DNA from: Bacteroides sp. 51
GTDB taxonomy: Bacteria; Bacteroidota; Bacteroidia; Bacteroidales; Bacteroidaceae
Reading direction: 5' to 3'
Assembly: GCF_010500965.1 (NCBI RefSeq)
Contig: NZ_QVMI01000010.1
Span: forward strand, 1-64,000
Length of the DNA: 64,000 bases
This document shows positions 33,681-43,081 of the stretch, piece by piece. Position numbers and translations under genes: made by a program. How positions within the stretch are numbered: position 1 is the first letter of the stretch; every line of letters starts with the position of its first letter. Under the pieces are notes generated by a model. It was not told the origin of the DNA, searched no databases, and saw only the letters and a program-made list of their open reading frames with translations.

Positions 33681-35146
33681 CGTGATTTCAGTTCGAGTGA
33701 ACGGATGAAATAATTCAGGATGCGATAGTATAATTCATCGCCCAGTATAGCATCTTCAATGCCGTGGTCAATGCTTGGATTGTCGTTGACTTCGATTACT
33801 ACCGCTTTGTTGTTTATCACCTTGAGGTCTACGCCATACAGTCCTTTCCCGATGAGCGATGAGGCTTTAAGTGCGGTGCGTATTACGTTCTGCGGCACCT
33901 GGTACAACGGTAGGGTATCTACCAGTCCCGATTGATTGCAACCTTTTACCCCGTGGTTGTATATCTGCCAATGTCCTTTGGCCATGTAGTACTTGCAGGC
34001 GTAAAGTGCTTCGCCGTTAAGAATGCCTATGCGCCAGTCGAAGTCTGTAGGGATATACTCCTGCGCCAATATAATAGATGATTTTTCGAACAGGACGCTC
34101 ATTGCTTTTTCGAAATCGGATTCGGAAGATACTTTGTGCATGCCGTGCGAGAAAGAGCCATCGGGTATCTTAACGATGAATGGGGTTCCCAGCTGGGCGG
34201 CAACTTCTTCAAAGTGATTTTCGTTGGATCTGAATATCAGCCGGGAAGCGGGAACGGATATCTTTTCTCTTTCGAGCAGTTCGTTCAGGTAAACTTTATT
34301 GGTACACCTGATGATGGAAAGCGGATCGTCGATCACTATCATATCATTCTGTTTGGCTTTTTGCGCCAGGTTGTATGTGATGTGATTCAATGATGTGGTT
34401 GAACGGATGAACAGGGCATCAAATTCCATCAGCCTGACGGAATCTTCTTCGGTGATCAGCTCGGCATGAATGTCCATTTTCTTTGCAATGTCGAGAAACT
34501 TGGTGAGCGCCTTTTTATTGCTTGGCGGAAATTTCTCTGCCGGATCGTGAAAGATGGCGAGGTTGTAGCGGCAACATCTGGGCGAGCGCGGTGCTCTCCA
34601 GATTTTCTTGTTGAAGTTGTCTAGTGCCGAGGCAAAGAAGTCCTGCTCTTCGTCCGAGAGGCTTTTCAGCGGAAGGGTTTGTATGGTTTCTATTTGGTTG
34701 CGCTGGCGGGTGTTGAGTCCGATACGTAGAATGGGGGCGGGGTAATTGTCGAATATGAAACGTGCGATGCGTTCCAGTCCCTTCTCGCGGCAGGTGCCGA
34801 AATAGATGTTGAGATACCAGATGTCGCCTTCGGGTAGTGTGTTTTTCTGAATCCACTGGTAGCAGAGTTTGTGCAGGCTGGCATCCATGCGCATGCCTGT
34901 TCCGCTTTCTATCCGGTTGATGGTGTCTACGCTGGGGATGGCTCTATGCCCTCGCGCCTGCGCCAGCAAGGAACTATAATACCCTTCGGAGTTGTAGGTG
35001 TAGTTGCTGCTAAGGTTAATGACTATTTTCGATTCTTTTCCGGGCGGTTTATGTTTCAGGTAATCCGATACGGTGAGAATACTGTTGGTTTCATAATAAG
35101 GCTTCCAGTCGTTCAGACTGTCGAGCAGAACCAGAACATTGTTCAT
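33677..35146 (-). CDS. RimK-type ATP-grasp ligase with RLAN N-terminal domain
   Basis: 489 residues. The N-terminal about 200 residues match the RLAN domain (YLKHKPPGKESKIVINLSSN). The C-terminal ATP-grasp has the DALFIRSTTSLNHITYNLA start, the lysine strand TPFIVKIPDGSFSHGMHKVS, and the metal-binding end VVIEVNDNPSIDHG. It probably ligates an amino acid to a small peptide. The substrate is unknown. Confidence 0.85.
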   Translation of the reverse strand: MNNVLVLLDSLNDWKPYYETNSILTVSDYLKHKPPGKESKIVINLSSNYTYNSEGYYSSLLAQARGHRAIPSVDTINRIESGTGMRMDASLHKLCYQWIQKNTLPEGDIWYLNIYFGTCREKGLERIARFIFDNYPAPILRIGLNTRQRNQIETIQTLPLKSLSDEEQDFFASALDNFNKKIWRAPRSPRCCRYNLAIFHDPAEKFPPSNKKALTKFLDIAKKMDIHAELITEEDSVRLMEFDALFIRSTTSLNHITYNLAQKAKQNDMIVIDDPLSIIRCTNKVYLNELLEREKISVPASRLIFRSNENHFEEVAAQLGTPFIVKIPDGSFSHGMHKVSSESDFEKAMSVLFEKSSIILAQEYIPTDFDWRIGILNGEALYACKYYMAKGHWQIYNHGVKGCNQSGLVDTLPLYQVPQNVIRTALKASSLIGKGLYGVDLKVINNKAVVIEVNDNPSIDHGIEDAILGDELYYRILNYFIRSLELKSR

Positions 35147-35217
35147 AGCATATGTGTCATTTTACAAGGGGTCAAAGGTAATTAAAGTTTTATGTGAACG
35201 GCGAAATTTATTGTTAA

Positions 35218-35712
35218 TTATTTCAGCTTCTCCCATACGTCGCGGATGTGTTCTTCTCCTTCGAAGTAGGGCACCTGGGAGTCTTTGCCGAATACTTCCA
35301 TGGTGGGGGCGATTAGGGTTTTGTTCGAATCCGGATAGTCGCATACGTCATGTCCGATATAGGTTCTGACATCCAGGAAGGTGCAGGGGGCTGTGGTGTG
35401 GTTGTATAATTGATGCGCTCCGGTTTCGCCCATTTCGAAGAACATCAGGTCGCCGGCTTCAACGATCTCCAATCCGTTTGGCGTTCTAAGTGTTGCTGAG
35501 CCGGAGATGATCATAAATAGTTCTTCGGCATGACGGTGCGAGTGGTATGGCGCGGAGTATTGTCCCGGGTGTAACTGTCGCAGGTCGAAGTTTAGATTCT
35601 GGGTTTTCAGGTTCTTCCCGGTAATGGATACGTCGGTGAATATCTTGAAATAATCTATTTTGTTGGGAGCTTCTTTGAAGTCTCTTTGGGTGGATTTGAA
35701 GATTGTTGCCAT
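35218..35712 (-). CDS. cupin-domain protein
   Basis: 164 residues. Cupin motif 1 is HSHRHAEELFMIISG (metal ligands His, His, Glu), and motif 2 is GDLMFFEMGETGAHQLYN. Family includes sugar isomerases and dioxygenases; specific function unknown. Confidence 0.85.
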   Translation of the reverse strand: MATIFKSTQRDFKEAPNKIDYFKIFTDVSITGKNLKTQNLNFDLRQLHPGQYSAPYHSHRHAEELFMIISGSATLRTPNGLEIVEAGDLMFFEMGETGAHQLYNHTTAPCTFLDVRTYIGHDVCDYPDSNKTLIAPTMEVFGKDSQVPYFEGEEHIRDVWEKLK

Positions 35713-35787
35713 ATGTGTAAAGGGGTTGGGTTTATTTATGGGGAGTTGTTCTCTTGTTGATGTGTCCTTCTGGTTTATCGTTCTTCT

Positions 35788-36270
35788 TTAGCTTGATGTG
35801 GTTTCGATGTTTTTATCTCTGTTATAGATATAAAACAGAAATATGATCGTGCCGCAGTTGACGTAAATGTCCTTCAGATCGAACACAAACAGGGGCTTTA
35901 AATAAATATAGTCTAATATACCTTTATATATAAGTTGGGCGGTGAGGGAACTCAGGATGGCGGCAAAGATCAGGGCAAAGGCTATATTCAGCCATTTGGG
36001 GTTGCTTGCTTTTTTGAGTGCCCGTTTATAAATATAACAGGCGGCTAGTGCAATTACGCAAACAAGCGTGATGTGTGAGATATGATCAACCTGTTGCCCT
36101 AACAGCTGAAGGAAGTAGGGGGCTATGTTATTGAATGTGGGCTTAAATTCAAATAAGCCCGGAATGATGGTGAACCGTGTGTCAAGGAAGTAGGCGTCGA
36201 TGATTACCTTGATCAATACATCAAGGCTGGCCAAAGCAAGTACCCACCAGATTAGGTTTTTTGTTTTCAT
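35788..36270 (-). CDS. signal peptidase II (LspA)-like membrane protein
   Basis: 160 residues with four membrane helices. The two catalytic-Asp positions of LspA appear as ILDYIYLKP and FDLKDIYVN, near where LspA has VVDFI and FNxAD. Other LspA signatures are weak, so it may be a divergent paralogue. No lipoprotein gene is nearby. Confidence 0.6.
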   Translation of the reverse strand: MKTKNLIWWVLALASLDVLIKVIIDAYFLDTRFTIIPGLFEFKPTFNNIAPYFLQLLGQQVDHISHITLVCVIALAACYIYKRALKKASNPKWLNIAFALIFAAILSSLTAQLIYKGILDYIYLKPLFVFDLKDIYVNCGTIIFLFYIYNRDKNIETTSS

Positions 36271-36622
36271 GGTGCTAAATAATTGATTATTTCCAACTAA
36301 TCAAAGTTTACACAGGGAAATCTGTATATTTGTGTAATTACCAACACTTTTTGCTCTGCAGGCTGCTTCAAAGATAGTTTCATTTGGCTAAAGAGAAAGT
36401 TTCTCTTTCAGTATGAGAAAGTTTCTCAAGGCAGATGAGAAACTTTCTCGAAACGGATAAGGAACTTTCTCATGTCGTAAACTGAACTGGGTTGACTGAT
36501 TTGATGTTAAGTTCGATTTAAGACTTGACTCCTTTCGTCCACCCTGTATGAGATTTGTATGTGGAGTGTAAGCTTTGCATCTTCCTGTACACTACAACCT
36601 CCTTTTTATAACAATCAGGGCG
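36271..36622. other. 352-bp gap holding a palindrome array
   Basis: No gene. Contains the four-unit 22-bp-spaced GAGAAA-S-TTTCTC array at 36393-36471, listed separately. The rest is plain AT-rich sequence. Confidence 0.6.
36393..36471. repeat. array A: four palindromes GAGAAA(G/C)TTTCTC, 22-bp period
   Basis: Units start at 36393, 36415, 36437 and 36459, exactly 22 bp apart. Three are perfect 13-bp palindromes; the last is degenerate (AAGGAACTTTCTC). The 9-bp spacers differ. The same family occurs at 57767-57845. Confidence 0.93.
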
Positions 36623-37261
36623 TTACTTCTCTTCTAAGTATATCTTATCAAATACCATGCGAAGTATCTCCTTATCTGCGATTAACTGCCGAAGTTCGGT
36701 CAGCCGTTTAGCATTGTCCGATTCGGGAATCCAAAGCCTCAGATATCCACCTTCAGCGTATTTCTTGGTGAGATGACTCAGAAACCGGTCGTATTGTTGT
36801 TCTTTATCCATTTCCGGATAGTTCGATAGTCCGTATTGTACGGTTCGACGAAGGGTTATTTGCGGATCGATGATACGGTCTGCTTCTGCCACGATTTTTC
36901 CGTAAATACTTCTTGGAGGTTGTGCATTAGAAGCCCGGTGGTCCTCAATAGCTTCTTTCATGATTTGCATTTCTTCTACAGAAAACCAATGGGGTAATTC
37001 TTTGTCAGCCAATAAGATCCTGCCGGAAACCAAGTGGTGGAACTCGCGCCCCTCACATAAACCTAAGTCGTGATAAGCGGCTATCGTGTAGACCATCATG
37101 TAATTTACATCATAATATGCAGCTAACTTCAAGCTCTCTTCAATTACTTTTTGTGCATGGTCAACCTGGTGCGCTTTGTCAAAAGCTGCATATTGTGGAA
37201 TGATATTGCCTTCAATGTATGCTGAAAGAGTTTCGGGGATTCCGCTTATAGGCATTGTCAT
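36623..37261 (-). CDS. HD-domain phosphohydrolase
   Basis: 212 residues. The HD signature is HQVDHAQKV (His), YHDLGLC (HD), EDHR and VAEADRI (late Asp). Such enzymes cleave phosphoesters, often nucleotides. Substrate unknown. Confidence 0.85.
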   Translation of the reverse strand: MTMPISGIPETLSAYIEGNIIPQYAAFDKAHQVDHAQKVIEESLKLAAYYDVNYMMVYTIAAYHDLGLCEGREFHHLVSGRILLADKELPHWFSVEEMQIMKEAIEDHRASNAQPPRSIYGKIVAEADRIIDPQITLRRTVQYGLSNYPEMDKEQQYDRFLSHLTKKYAEGGYLRLWIPESDNAKRLTELRQLIADKEILRMVFDKIYLEEK

Positions 37262-37336
37262 ATGATGTGTTTTTGCTTGAAAATCGTGCCAAAGGTATGC
37301 CTTTCATTCGGAATCTCCAAAAAAGATTTTCGACTA

Positions 37337-37849
37337 TCATAATATTTCCATAATGTCTTTCCAACCAGAAACTCTGTGGTAAGAATTGTCTCTTAGGCAT
37401 GTATTATGCGGTTGGGTGAAAATGATTTTCTTTCCGCTGAATACTCCGAGATTTTTAGGATGATCGTCAATCATAATACTTCCTTTTATACTATCCTTAC
37501 GTCCACAGAAAATCATTTGTTTCCAACTGATGAATGGAAAATATTCATTCAGCCATTGTTGCTTTTCGATCAGGCTATTCGGAAACTCTGTAGCGGATGA
37601 TACAATCAAGACACTGTATTTATTATTCAGGTACCGGAGTCCCTCAATACTGTCGGGCATCAATGGCACTGTTCTGAAGAAGCCCGGTTTCTGAACATGT
37701 TTTCTGAATGCGGGGAGCTCTTCTTCTCTTATCCCGTTCAATTCCTTCTGAATGAGTTTGATTCCCGACTCGGCATATTCCAATGCGATGTACTGGGCAT
37801 AAACATCGGCAAGAACGCCGTCCATGTCTACTAAAATTTGATGCTTCAT
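37337..37849 (-). CDS. 5'(3')-deoxyribonucleotidase, NT5C-type
   Basis: 170 residues of the HAD superfamily. The motif I is LVDMDGVLADVYA (the nucleophile and acid Asp), and the last motif is MIDDHPKNLGVF. It fits NT5C-like dephosphorylation of deoxynucleoside monophosphates. Confidence 0.87.
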   Translation of the reverse strand: MKHQILVDMDGVLADVYAQYIALEYAESGIKLIQKELNGIREEELPAFRKHVQKPGFFRTVPLMPDSIEGLRYLNNKYSVLIVSSATEFPNSLIEKQQWLNEYFPFISWKQMIFCGRKDSIKGSIMIDDHPKNLGVFSGKKIIFTQPHNTCLRDNSYHRVSGWKDIMEIL

Positions 37850-38011
37850 TTTTTTTGTATTTTTAAGAGTTCAAAATGCCTTTCTTCACCAATAAGGGTT
37901 TTTACTGAAGAAAAATGATGTGCGGAGTTTTATGGCGTCTTGCGGGATACTTATTCTTGCAACTTTTTATTTGATCGAAAACCGCAAAATCAAACAAAAC
38001 CCTCATTTTTC

Positions 38012-38043
38012 TTTGTTTTAGCATTGGAATATAATTAAATTTG
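38012..38043 (+). promoter_or_regulatory. promoter of the DeoR-family gene
   Basis: TTTG (38012-38015), 20 bp, then TAAATTTG (38036-38043). A textbook Bacteroidetes promoter. Confidence 0.8.
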
Positions 38044-38074
38044 CGTGAATTTGCAACTTTAAATCTGCGGTATT

Positions 38075-38824
38075 ATGCTAAAGGAAGAGAGACATCAGTA
38101 TATCTTAAACCGGATAAATCAGAACTATCGGGTTTATATAACAACACTAAGTACAGAGTTGAGTGTGTCGGATGATACATTGCGTCGCGATTTGATTGAA
38201 CTCGATGAAAAAGGCTTGTTGACTAAGGTACATGGTGGCGCTATAGCCAGGTCGGGTATTCCTTTAGAATTTACCGATCGGCTGCATACCGGAATTGCAG
38301 AAAAGCAGCAGTTGGCTACCAAAGTTGTTTCTTTATTTCGGGCAGGTGATGTTTTGCTGATTGATGGAGGTACGTCCAATCTTGAAGTGGCTCGCCAGAT
38401 TCCTATGGATATGGAATTGATAGTCTATACCAATAGCTTCCCGATAGTTAATGTTTTGATGCACCATCCTAAATTAGAGTTGATTTTTCTGGGTGGTACG
38501 GTTTTTCCTTCCTCGCAAGTTACGATAGGAGTTTCTGTCTTTCAGGCTTTGCAATTTATCAGACCCGATTGGTTGGTCTTAGGAGTTTGTAGTGTTCATC
38601 CTCAGCAAGGACTTACTGCACCCGATAGAGAAGAGGCTTTGATTAAGCGCCTGATGGTGCAACGTGCACAAAAACGAATTGTATTGGCGGAGAGTTATAA
38701 ACTAAATACCGCAGAGTCATATTGTGTTGGTTCTCTGGGCGATATTGATTATCTGATAACGGATGAAAGTAAAGTAGAGTATATAAAGGAGCACTGGCCC
38801 CGGCATTCCTATATAGTAATGTAA
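38075..38824 (+). CDS. DeoR-family transcriptional regulator
   Basis: 249 residues. HTH at 18-60 (LSTELSVSDDTLRRDLIELD, then KVHGGAI). The sugar-phosphate-binding fold follows (LLIDGGTSNLEVARQI, YTNSFPIVNVLMHH, LGGTVF). Usually a repressor of a sugar or nucleoside catabolic operon. The target is not in the window. Confidence 0.88.
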   Translation: MLKEERHQYILNRINQNYRVYITTLSTELSVSDDTLRRDLIELDEKGLLTKVHGGAIARSGIPLEFTDRLHTGIAEKQQLATKVVSLFRAGDVLLIDGGTSNLEVARQIPMDMELIVYTNSFPIVNVLMHHPKLELIFLGGTVFPSSQVTIGVSVFQALQFIRPDWLVLGVCSVHPQQGLTAPDREEALIKRLMVQRAQKRIVLAESYKLNTAESYCVGSLGDIDYLITDESKVEYIKEHWPRHSYIVM

Positions 38825-38833
38825 TCCCTCAGC

Positions 38834-39124
38834 CTAGAAAATTAGAGTTTCAACGACTATACATATTACTATGGCTATGCCAACTACAGCAAGCGATAAT
38901 ATGATAGTCATTCGATTGAAATAATCTTGTTGTTCCTGTTCGCGTTTCTTTAGTGCTTTATTTATTCGGTCAAACTCTTCAGCAGTCAGATTCTTGGGAG
39001 TGTTGCCCGTACCGATATGAGCCTTCCTGCCTTTGATTGTGGCTTTTTCGCGGCGGCGGTTGAGTGCTTCCCGACCTTCTTTTAATCGCTTGATCATATC
39101 AAGAGCATGTCCTCCGTAACTCAT
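38834..39124 (-). CDS. small tail-anchored membrane protein, unknown function
   Basis: 96 residues. Basic, helical N-terminal part (IKRLKEGREALNRRREKATI) and a single C-terminal membrane helix (MTIILSLAVVGIAIVICIVV). It ends 10 bp from the DeoR gene, converging. Common in Bacteroidales as an unnamed protein. Confidence 0.7.
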   Translation of the reverse strand: MSYGGHALDMIKRLKEGREALNRRREKATIKGRKAHIGTGNTPKNLTAEEFDRINKALKKREQEQQDYFNRMTIILSLAVVGIAIVICIVVETLIF

Positions 39125-39286
39125 AATTCCTAATTTTAAAGTTAAATATCTCTTTCAGGGATATGATAAAGATATAGAAAAATAACCGGAATTATTTGTT
39201 TCGGATACTATTTTTAACGCACATGATTGGCGTACAGTCCGCTTTTAGATAGGGTAGCCGGTAAAGTCGGTTGATGATACTTTTAG

Positions 39287-40336
39287 TTACTTATTTGATA
39301 AGTAACTTAAGTATTTCTTTTCCGCCTCTTTAAGCAATTCTTTCTCCACCTTTGTTTTCTTTTCAAAGAAGGTTGTTTCGATGCTCACGCCTCCTTTCTT
39401 TGTCACTCTTTCCCAGTTGCCAATAATCTTTCCATTATGTAGAATTACCGGATAGAAAGTGCCAAAATTATTAAAAGCTTTTGGATAGTGTTTAGGATCT
39501 AATACGGCACTCCGATCCTTATAACTAATGAGGTATTCATCAAATGGTGGAAGAAAGTGCAACACATCATCACATGGCTTGTATTCCACCCAGGATTGAT
39601 GAATGAAAAGTTCCTGCGAAGCAAACCGGTCTTTATTCAACTCGTCACTAATCAGATTGATGGCTTTTCGTGTTTCGGTGATAGTCAGCCCCGACCACCA
39701 GAGGAAATCCTGAAGACTGGCAGGGGAGTGGCTGCGGAAGTAGCGCCGGGCAAGTTCGGCAAGCGCTTCCTCTTTATGCAGTTCTTTTGTAGGGGCAATT
39801 CGTTCGTCAATCAAAGCATAGGTAAACTTTTTATTTTTCTCTCTTCCACTGCAAACTTGTCCCGTAGCTTCCGCCCGGTTGATGAAGTAATGTGCGGTGT
39901 TAGGATCGTCGAGTACTCCGGCACGAATTAGTTCTTCGCCGATTTCTAGTTTGGTCAGGTGGTTATTATCCCTTAATATTTTCTCGAATATCTTACCGCA
40001 CTTAGTATGTGTGCTTTCGGGTATCCCAAATCTTTTGGCATACGAGTCGTAGGCTTTTTTAACCCGCTCACCGGATAGCTGTAGCATCCATCGCAGGTCT
40101 TCTGCCGGAACGAAATGCCATGTGGGGCGCATAACGTGGGTACGTATAATCTCGCCCCGTTCGAGTGCTTCCTCCACTTGTTGCAGGGAACTTGATTTTA
40201 ACCGGGCGCCTATCGCCCATTTCGCCATGGTATACTCCTGTGCCTGCATAGCACCCATCCATTTAACCAGATCTTTGGGTTGGTCGAATTGAGAGGCGGA
40301 TAGCTGTTGGCTTAAAACCCGAATGTTTGTAATCAT
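39287..40336 (-). CDS. AlkZ/YcaQ-family winged-helix DNA glycosylase
   Basis: 349 residues. The N-terminal motif MGAMQAQEY contains Gln-x-Gln, the catalytic QxQ of AlkZ-type glycosylases that unhook interstrand cross-links (YcaQ has QxD). Then THVMRPTWHFVPAEDL and winged-helix repeats, with a C-terminal basic stretch. It probably repairs alkylation or cross-link damage. Confidence 0.82.
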   Translation of the reverse strand: MITNIRVLSQQLSASQFDQPKDLVKWMGAMQAQEYTMAKWAIGARLKSSSLQQVEEALERGEIIRTHVMRPTWHFVPAEDLRWMLQLSGERVKKAYDSYAKRFGIPESTHTKCGKIFEKILRDNNHLTKLEIGEELIRAGVLDDPNTAHYFINRAEATGQVCSGREKNKKFTYALIDERIAPTKELHKEEALAELARRYFRSHSPASLQDFLWWSGLTITETRKAINLISDELNKDRFASQELFIHQSWVEYKPCDDVLHFLPPFDEYLISYKDRSAVLDPKHYPKAFNNFGTFYPVILHNGKIIGNWERVTKKGGVSIETTFFEKKTKVEKELLKEAEKKYLSYLSNK

Positions 40337-40699
40337 AGGTAACCTGCTTTTATATTATATATAGGTATGCAAATCTATTAAAAATAAGACAACTTGTTTT
40401 TAATCAGAATTGCTTTTTTACTTTATTCTAAAGAAATCTGCAAATAACCGTAAGTCCGTGTGGGATAAATGTTAATATAATGTGTTTAAATGCTGACAAT
40501 TTTAAGTTAATTATTTAACTTGTTTTAGTGTCAAAACGAAAAAAAAGAAAAATACGACAGTGAATCCTTAAAGAATCATACGGAAAGAAACAACTTGTTA
40601 TATAAAATTCTATATTGAGTTACATAAGGTAAGCACATGTACGAGTTTAACTAAAAAATATAATAGTTCCCTTATTATTCATTACTTAAACTAATTATC
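40337..40699. other. 363-bp gap upstream of the TonB gene
   Basis: AT-rich, with no gene or clear repeat that I can see. It should hold divergent promoters for the glycosylase (leftward) and TonB (rightward) genes; I cannot fix a perfect -7/-33 pair. Confidence 0.4.
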
Positions 40700-41377
40700 A
40701 TGGAAGTAAAGAAAACTAAACGAGCCGACATCGAGAGCCATAGAGGCACTTGGTTGCTAATGGGATTTATTGCGGTACTTACCTTTATGTTCGTTGCATT
40801 TGAGTGGGCGCAATATGATAAACAGATTGACACCAGCATGGCGGTGAAAGATCTGGTCTATACTGCGGACTTGATTCCGATAACTGTTCCTGAGAAACCC
40901 TTACCACCTCCTCCAGCTGCGCAACGCATGGAAGAAATTGTAATTGTAGACGACACCTCGCCCGAACCGGAAGGCACAGTCATGACGAGTGAGAATGTAG
41001 GTGAGGCTGTTACACCAATCTACATTAAGCCTGAAGTGGAAGAGATTATCCCTGATGAAACTGAGATTGTTGTTTTTGCCGAGGTTATGCCATCATTCCC
41101 CGGTGGAGGGAAGGCTTTGAATGCATTTCTGGCAAAGCACATCAAGTATCCGACTCTATCTCAGGAAATAGGTTCTCAAGGACGGGTAATTGTGCAGTTT
41201 GTGGTAGATAAAGATGGTACCATCACGAATGCTGAAGTTGTGAAGGGTATTGATCCTCACTTAGATAAAGAAGCTCTGCGGGTAATCAATCTGATGCCTA
41301 AGTGGAGTCCCGGAATGCAAAACCGTAAACCTGTACGTGTAAAATACACCGTACCAGTAATCTTTAAATTACAATAA
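40700..41377 (+). CDS. TonB-family energy transducer
   Basis: 225 residues. N-terminal membrane anchor (about 18-37), a short Pro-rich stretch (PEKPLPPPPAAQRM), and the C-terminal TonB domain with the YPTLSQEIGSQGRVIVQFVV, then LMPKWSPG signatures. It transmits proton motive force to outer membrane receptors such as SusC-like transporters. A terminator follows. Confidence 0.9.
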   Translation: MEVKKTKRADIESHRGTWLLMGFIAVLTFMFVAFEWAQYDKQIDTSMAVKDLVYTADLIPITVPEKPLPPPPAAQRMEEIVIVDDTSPEPEGTVMTSENVGEAVTPIYIKPEVEEIIPDETEIVVFAEVMPSFPGGGKALNAFLAKHIKYPTLSQEIGSQGRVIVQFVVDKDGTITNAEVVKGIDPHLDKEALRVINLMPKWSPGMQNRKPVRVKYTVPVIFKLQ

Positions 41378-41402
41378 AACGAAGTAAATAAAAGGGGAAT
41401 GG

Positions 41403-41438
41403 GGAGGTGCTCTTTGATAAGGAGGGCATCTCCTTTTT
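41403..41438 (+). terminator. terminator after the TonB gene
   Basis: GGAGGTGC pairs with GCATCTCC, followed by TTTTT. It overlaps the 3' end of the CapA pseudogene on the other strand. Confidence 0.7.
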
Positions 41439-41725
41439 AATTAAGTGTTGTCTCACCTTGTATAACAGGTTTGCATGTTTCTATCTCTACCTGGTACTTC
41501 TTGCACGCAAAGCCTTTCGTATTAAATGTTGCCTGTATGATTGCAGACTGGGTAGTCCCGGGTTTGCTTTGGTCAAAAATGAAGTTACCCAGACTATAAA
41601 TATCGGTTTATCCTTATATATCTCTTCTTCCTGAAGAACATGGGGATGGTGGCCAATGAGAATGTCTGCACCCGCATTGATCAAGCGATATGCAGCACTT
41701 TTTGGCAAATATAGTGATTGCAATG
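41437..41725 (-). pseudogene. CapA-family (PGA capsule metallophosphatase) C-terminal remnant
   Basis: It encodes INAGADILIGHHPHVLQ, then shifts frame; the next frame gives YSLGNFIFDQSKPGTTQSA and the C-terminus ending IQGETTLN. CapA proteins are about 350-400 residues. Only the last 90 or so remain, with one frameshift. It lies between TonB and the 41795 gene. Confidence 0.8.
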
Positions 41726-41794
41726 ATTTTTTATACTTGGATAATTGCTTTAAAAAATTATCTTTGCGCTCGATAACAAAATGTTGACTGATAA

Positions 41795-42415
41795 ATGCGT
41801 AACCTAAAGCAAATCCGGATTTGGCTGAAACGATTCAGATATCGTTGCGGATATGGTGTGCATTCTCCTTTCGCATTCGATTTTATCACGAATGTGATCT
41901 ATGAAAAGGCGGCCTATTATGCGTATGGAGAAATTGAGAATAGCGCTCATGTAAGTCAGGCCGGAAGCGTAAAAAGAGAAAGCAGTCATTCGAAGAAAGT
42001 GAATCGTTTGCTGTTTCGCCTCGTCAACAGGGTGCAACCCGGAACGATAATTGATGCCGGGAAGCAGGGAATTACTTCTTATTATTTGCAGGCTGGAAAA
42101 CGGTCGGCCGGATATATTCCACTGGCCTCGGAAAATATAGCCGACCTTTCGTCCATGCAGCAGGTTGATTTTTTGTATATTGATCATCCTGAAAACATCG
42201 CACTGGTTGAAAATCTTTACGAGTATGGAGTAGGTAAAACAACAAGCCGGTCGATGATGGTTATACGGGGAATATATCATTCTGCTGATATGAAAACCTT
42301 TTGGAAGCGGGTCGTTGTAGATGAACGTGTGGGGATTACGTTTGACTTGTATGACCTTGGGATTCTCTTTTTCGATCATTCAAAAATAAAACAACACTAT
42401 ATCATCAACTTTTAG
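41795..42415 (+). CDS. conserved Bacteroidetes protein, degenerate methyltransferase-like
   Basis: 206 residues. The N-terminus RFRYRCGYGVHSPFAFDFIT is a signature of a Bacteroidetes family annotated as class I methyltransferase-like. The glycine motif that normally binds SAM appears weak (IIDAGKQGITSYYLQ). Function unknown. Followed 31 bp later by the adenosyltransferase gene. Confidence 0.7.
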   Translation: MRNLKQIRIWLKRFRYRCGYGVHSPFAFDFITNVIYEKAAYYAYGEIENSAHVSQAGSVKRESSHSKKVNRLLFRLVNRVQPGTIIDAGKQGITSYYLQAGKRSAGYIPLASENIADLSSMQQVDFLYIDHPENIALVENLYEYGVGKTTSRSMMVIRGIYHSADMKTFWKRVVVDERVGITFDLYDLGILFFDHSKIKQHYIINF

Positions 42416-42446
42416 ATCGTTATAGTGTTATTGAAACATAAATGCC

Positions 42447-43010
42447 ATGAAAAAAAGTCTTGTATACACAAAAACGGGCGATAAGGGCACTACTGCTTTG
42501 GTTGGTGGTACGCGGGTAGCGAAAACACATGTTCGCCTGGAAGCTTATGGGACTGTCGATGAGTTGAATGCCCAGTTGGGGCTGTTGGTCACTTATCTGA
42601 CAGATGAGAGAGATAAAACCACCGTACTGAAAGTGCAAAATAGACTTTTTACGATTGGTTCGCACCTGGCTACTGATCAGGATAAAATGGAACTGCGCGA
42701 GGCTAGTGTTATCACCGCCACGCATATCGCCGAACTTGAGCAGGAGATTGACCTGATTGATGAGGCTTTACCCCCTTTGCGTACATTTGTTATTCCCGGA
42801 GGAAATAGAGGGGCAGGCGTTTGCCATGTTTGCCGTACCGTTTGTCGTAGGGCAGAAAGGCGTATATTGACGTTAGCCGAAGAATATAAAATATCTCCGG
42901 AGGTATTATCTTATATGAACCGTTTATCGGATTATTTGTTTGTTTTATCGCGTAGAATAAATATAGTAGAAGAAACAGGCGAAATATTTTGGAATAATAC
43001 TTGTAAGTGA
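42447..43010 (+). CDS. PduO-type cob(I)alamin adenosyltransferase
   Basis: 187 residues. The ATP loop [18 protein letters not shown] is at the start. Then [13 protein letters not shown], and [13 protein letters not shown] with [17 protein letters not shown] at the end. It attaches the adenosyl group to reduced corrinoid, giving coenzyme B12. No other cobalamin gene is nearby. Confidence 0.9.
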   Translation: MKKSLVYTKTGDKGTTALVGGTRVAKTHVRLEAYGTVDELNAQLGLLVTYLTDERDKTTVLKVQNRLFTIGSHLATDQDKMELREASVITATHIAELEQEIDLIDEALPPLRTFVIPGGNRGAGVCHVCRTVCRRAERRILTLAEEYKISPEVLSYMNRLSDYLFVLSRRINIVEETGEIFWNNTCK

Positions 43011-43030
43011 TAAATTTTATTATACTTTTG
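43001..43030 (+). promoter_or_regulatory. promoter of the DUF2795 gene
   Basis: TTGT (43001-43004), 18 bp, TACTTTTG (43023-43030). Starts within the last codons of the adenosyltransferase gene. Confidence 0.6.
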
Positions 43031-43081
43031 CCGAAAAATAAGAAATAGAAATATTATTCACACTTTAAAATACTTAGAACT

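Noticed and set aside
34515-34856. Minus-strand ORF inside the ATP-grasp gene in another frame
   Set aside because: His/Arg/Pro-rich out-of-frame translation; the in-frame protein is clear.
35139-35369. Plus-strand ORFs at the cupin end
   Set aside because: Antisense translations with no supporting motif.
36393-36471. CRISPR-like array
   Set aside because: Repeat of 13 bp and spacer of 9 bp are far too short, there are only four units, and no cas genes. Same for 57767 and 43382.
41804-42379. 191-codon minus-strand ORF
   Set aside because: Antisense to the 41795 gene, whose plus-strand product has a recognisable family start (RYRCGYGVHSPFAF).
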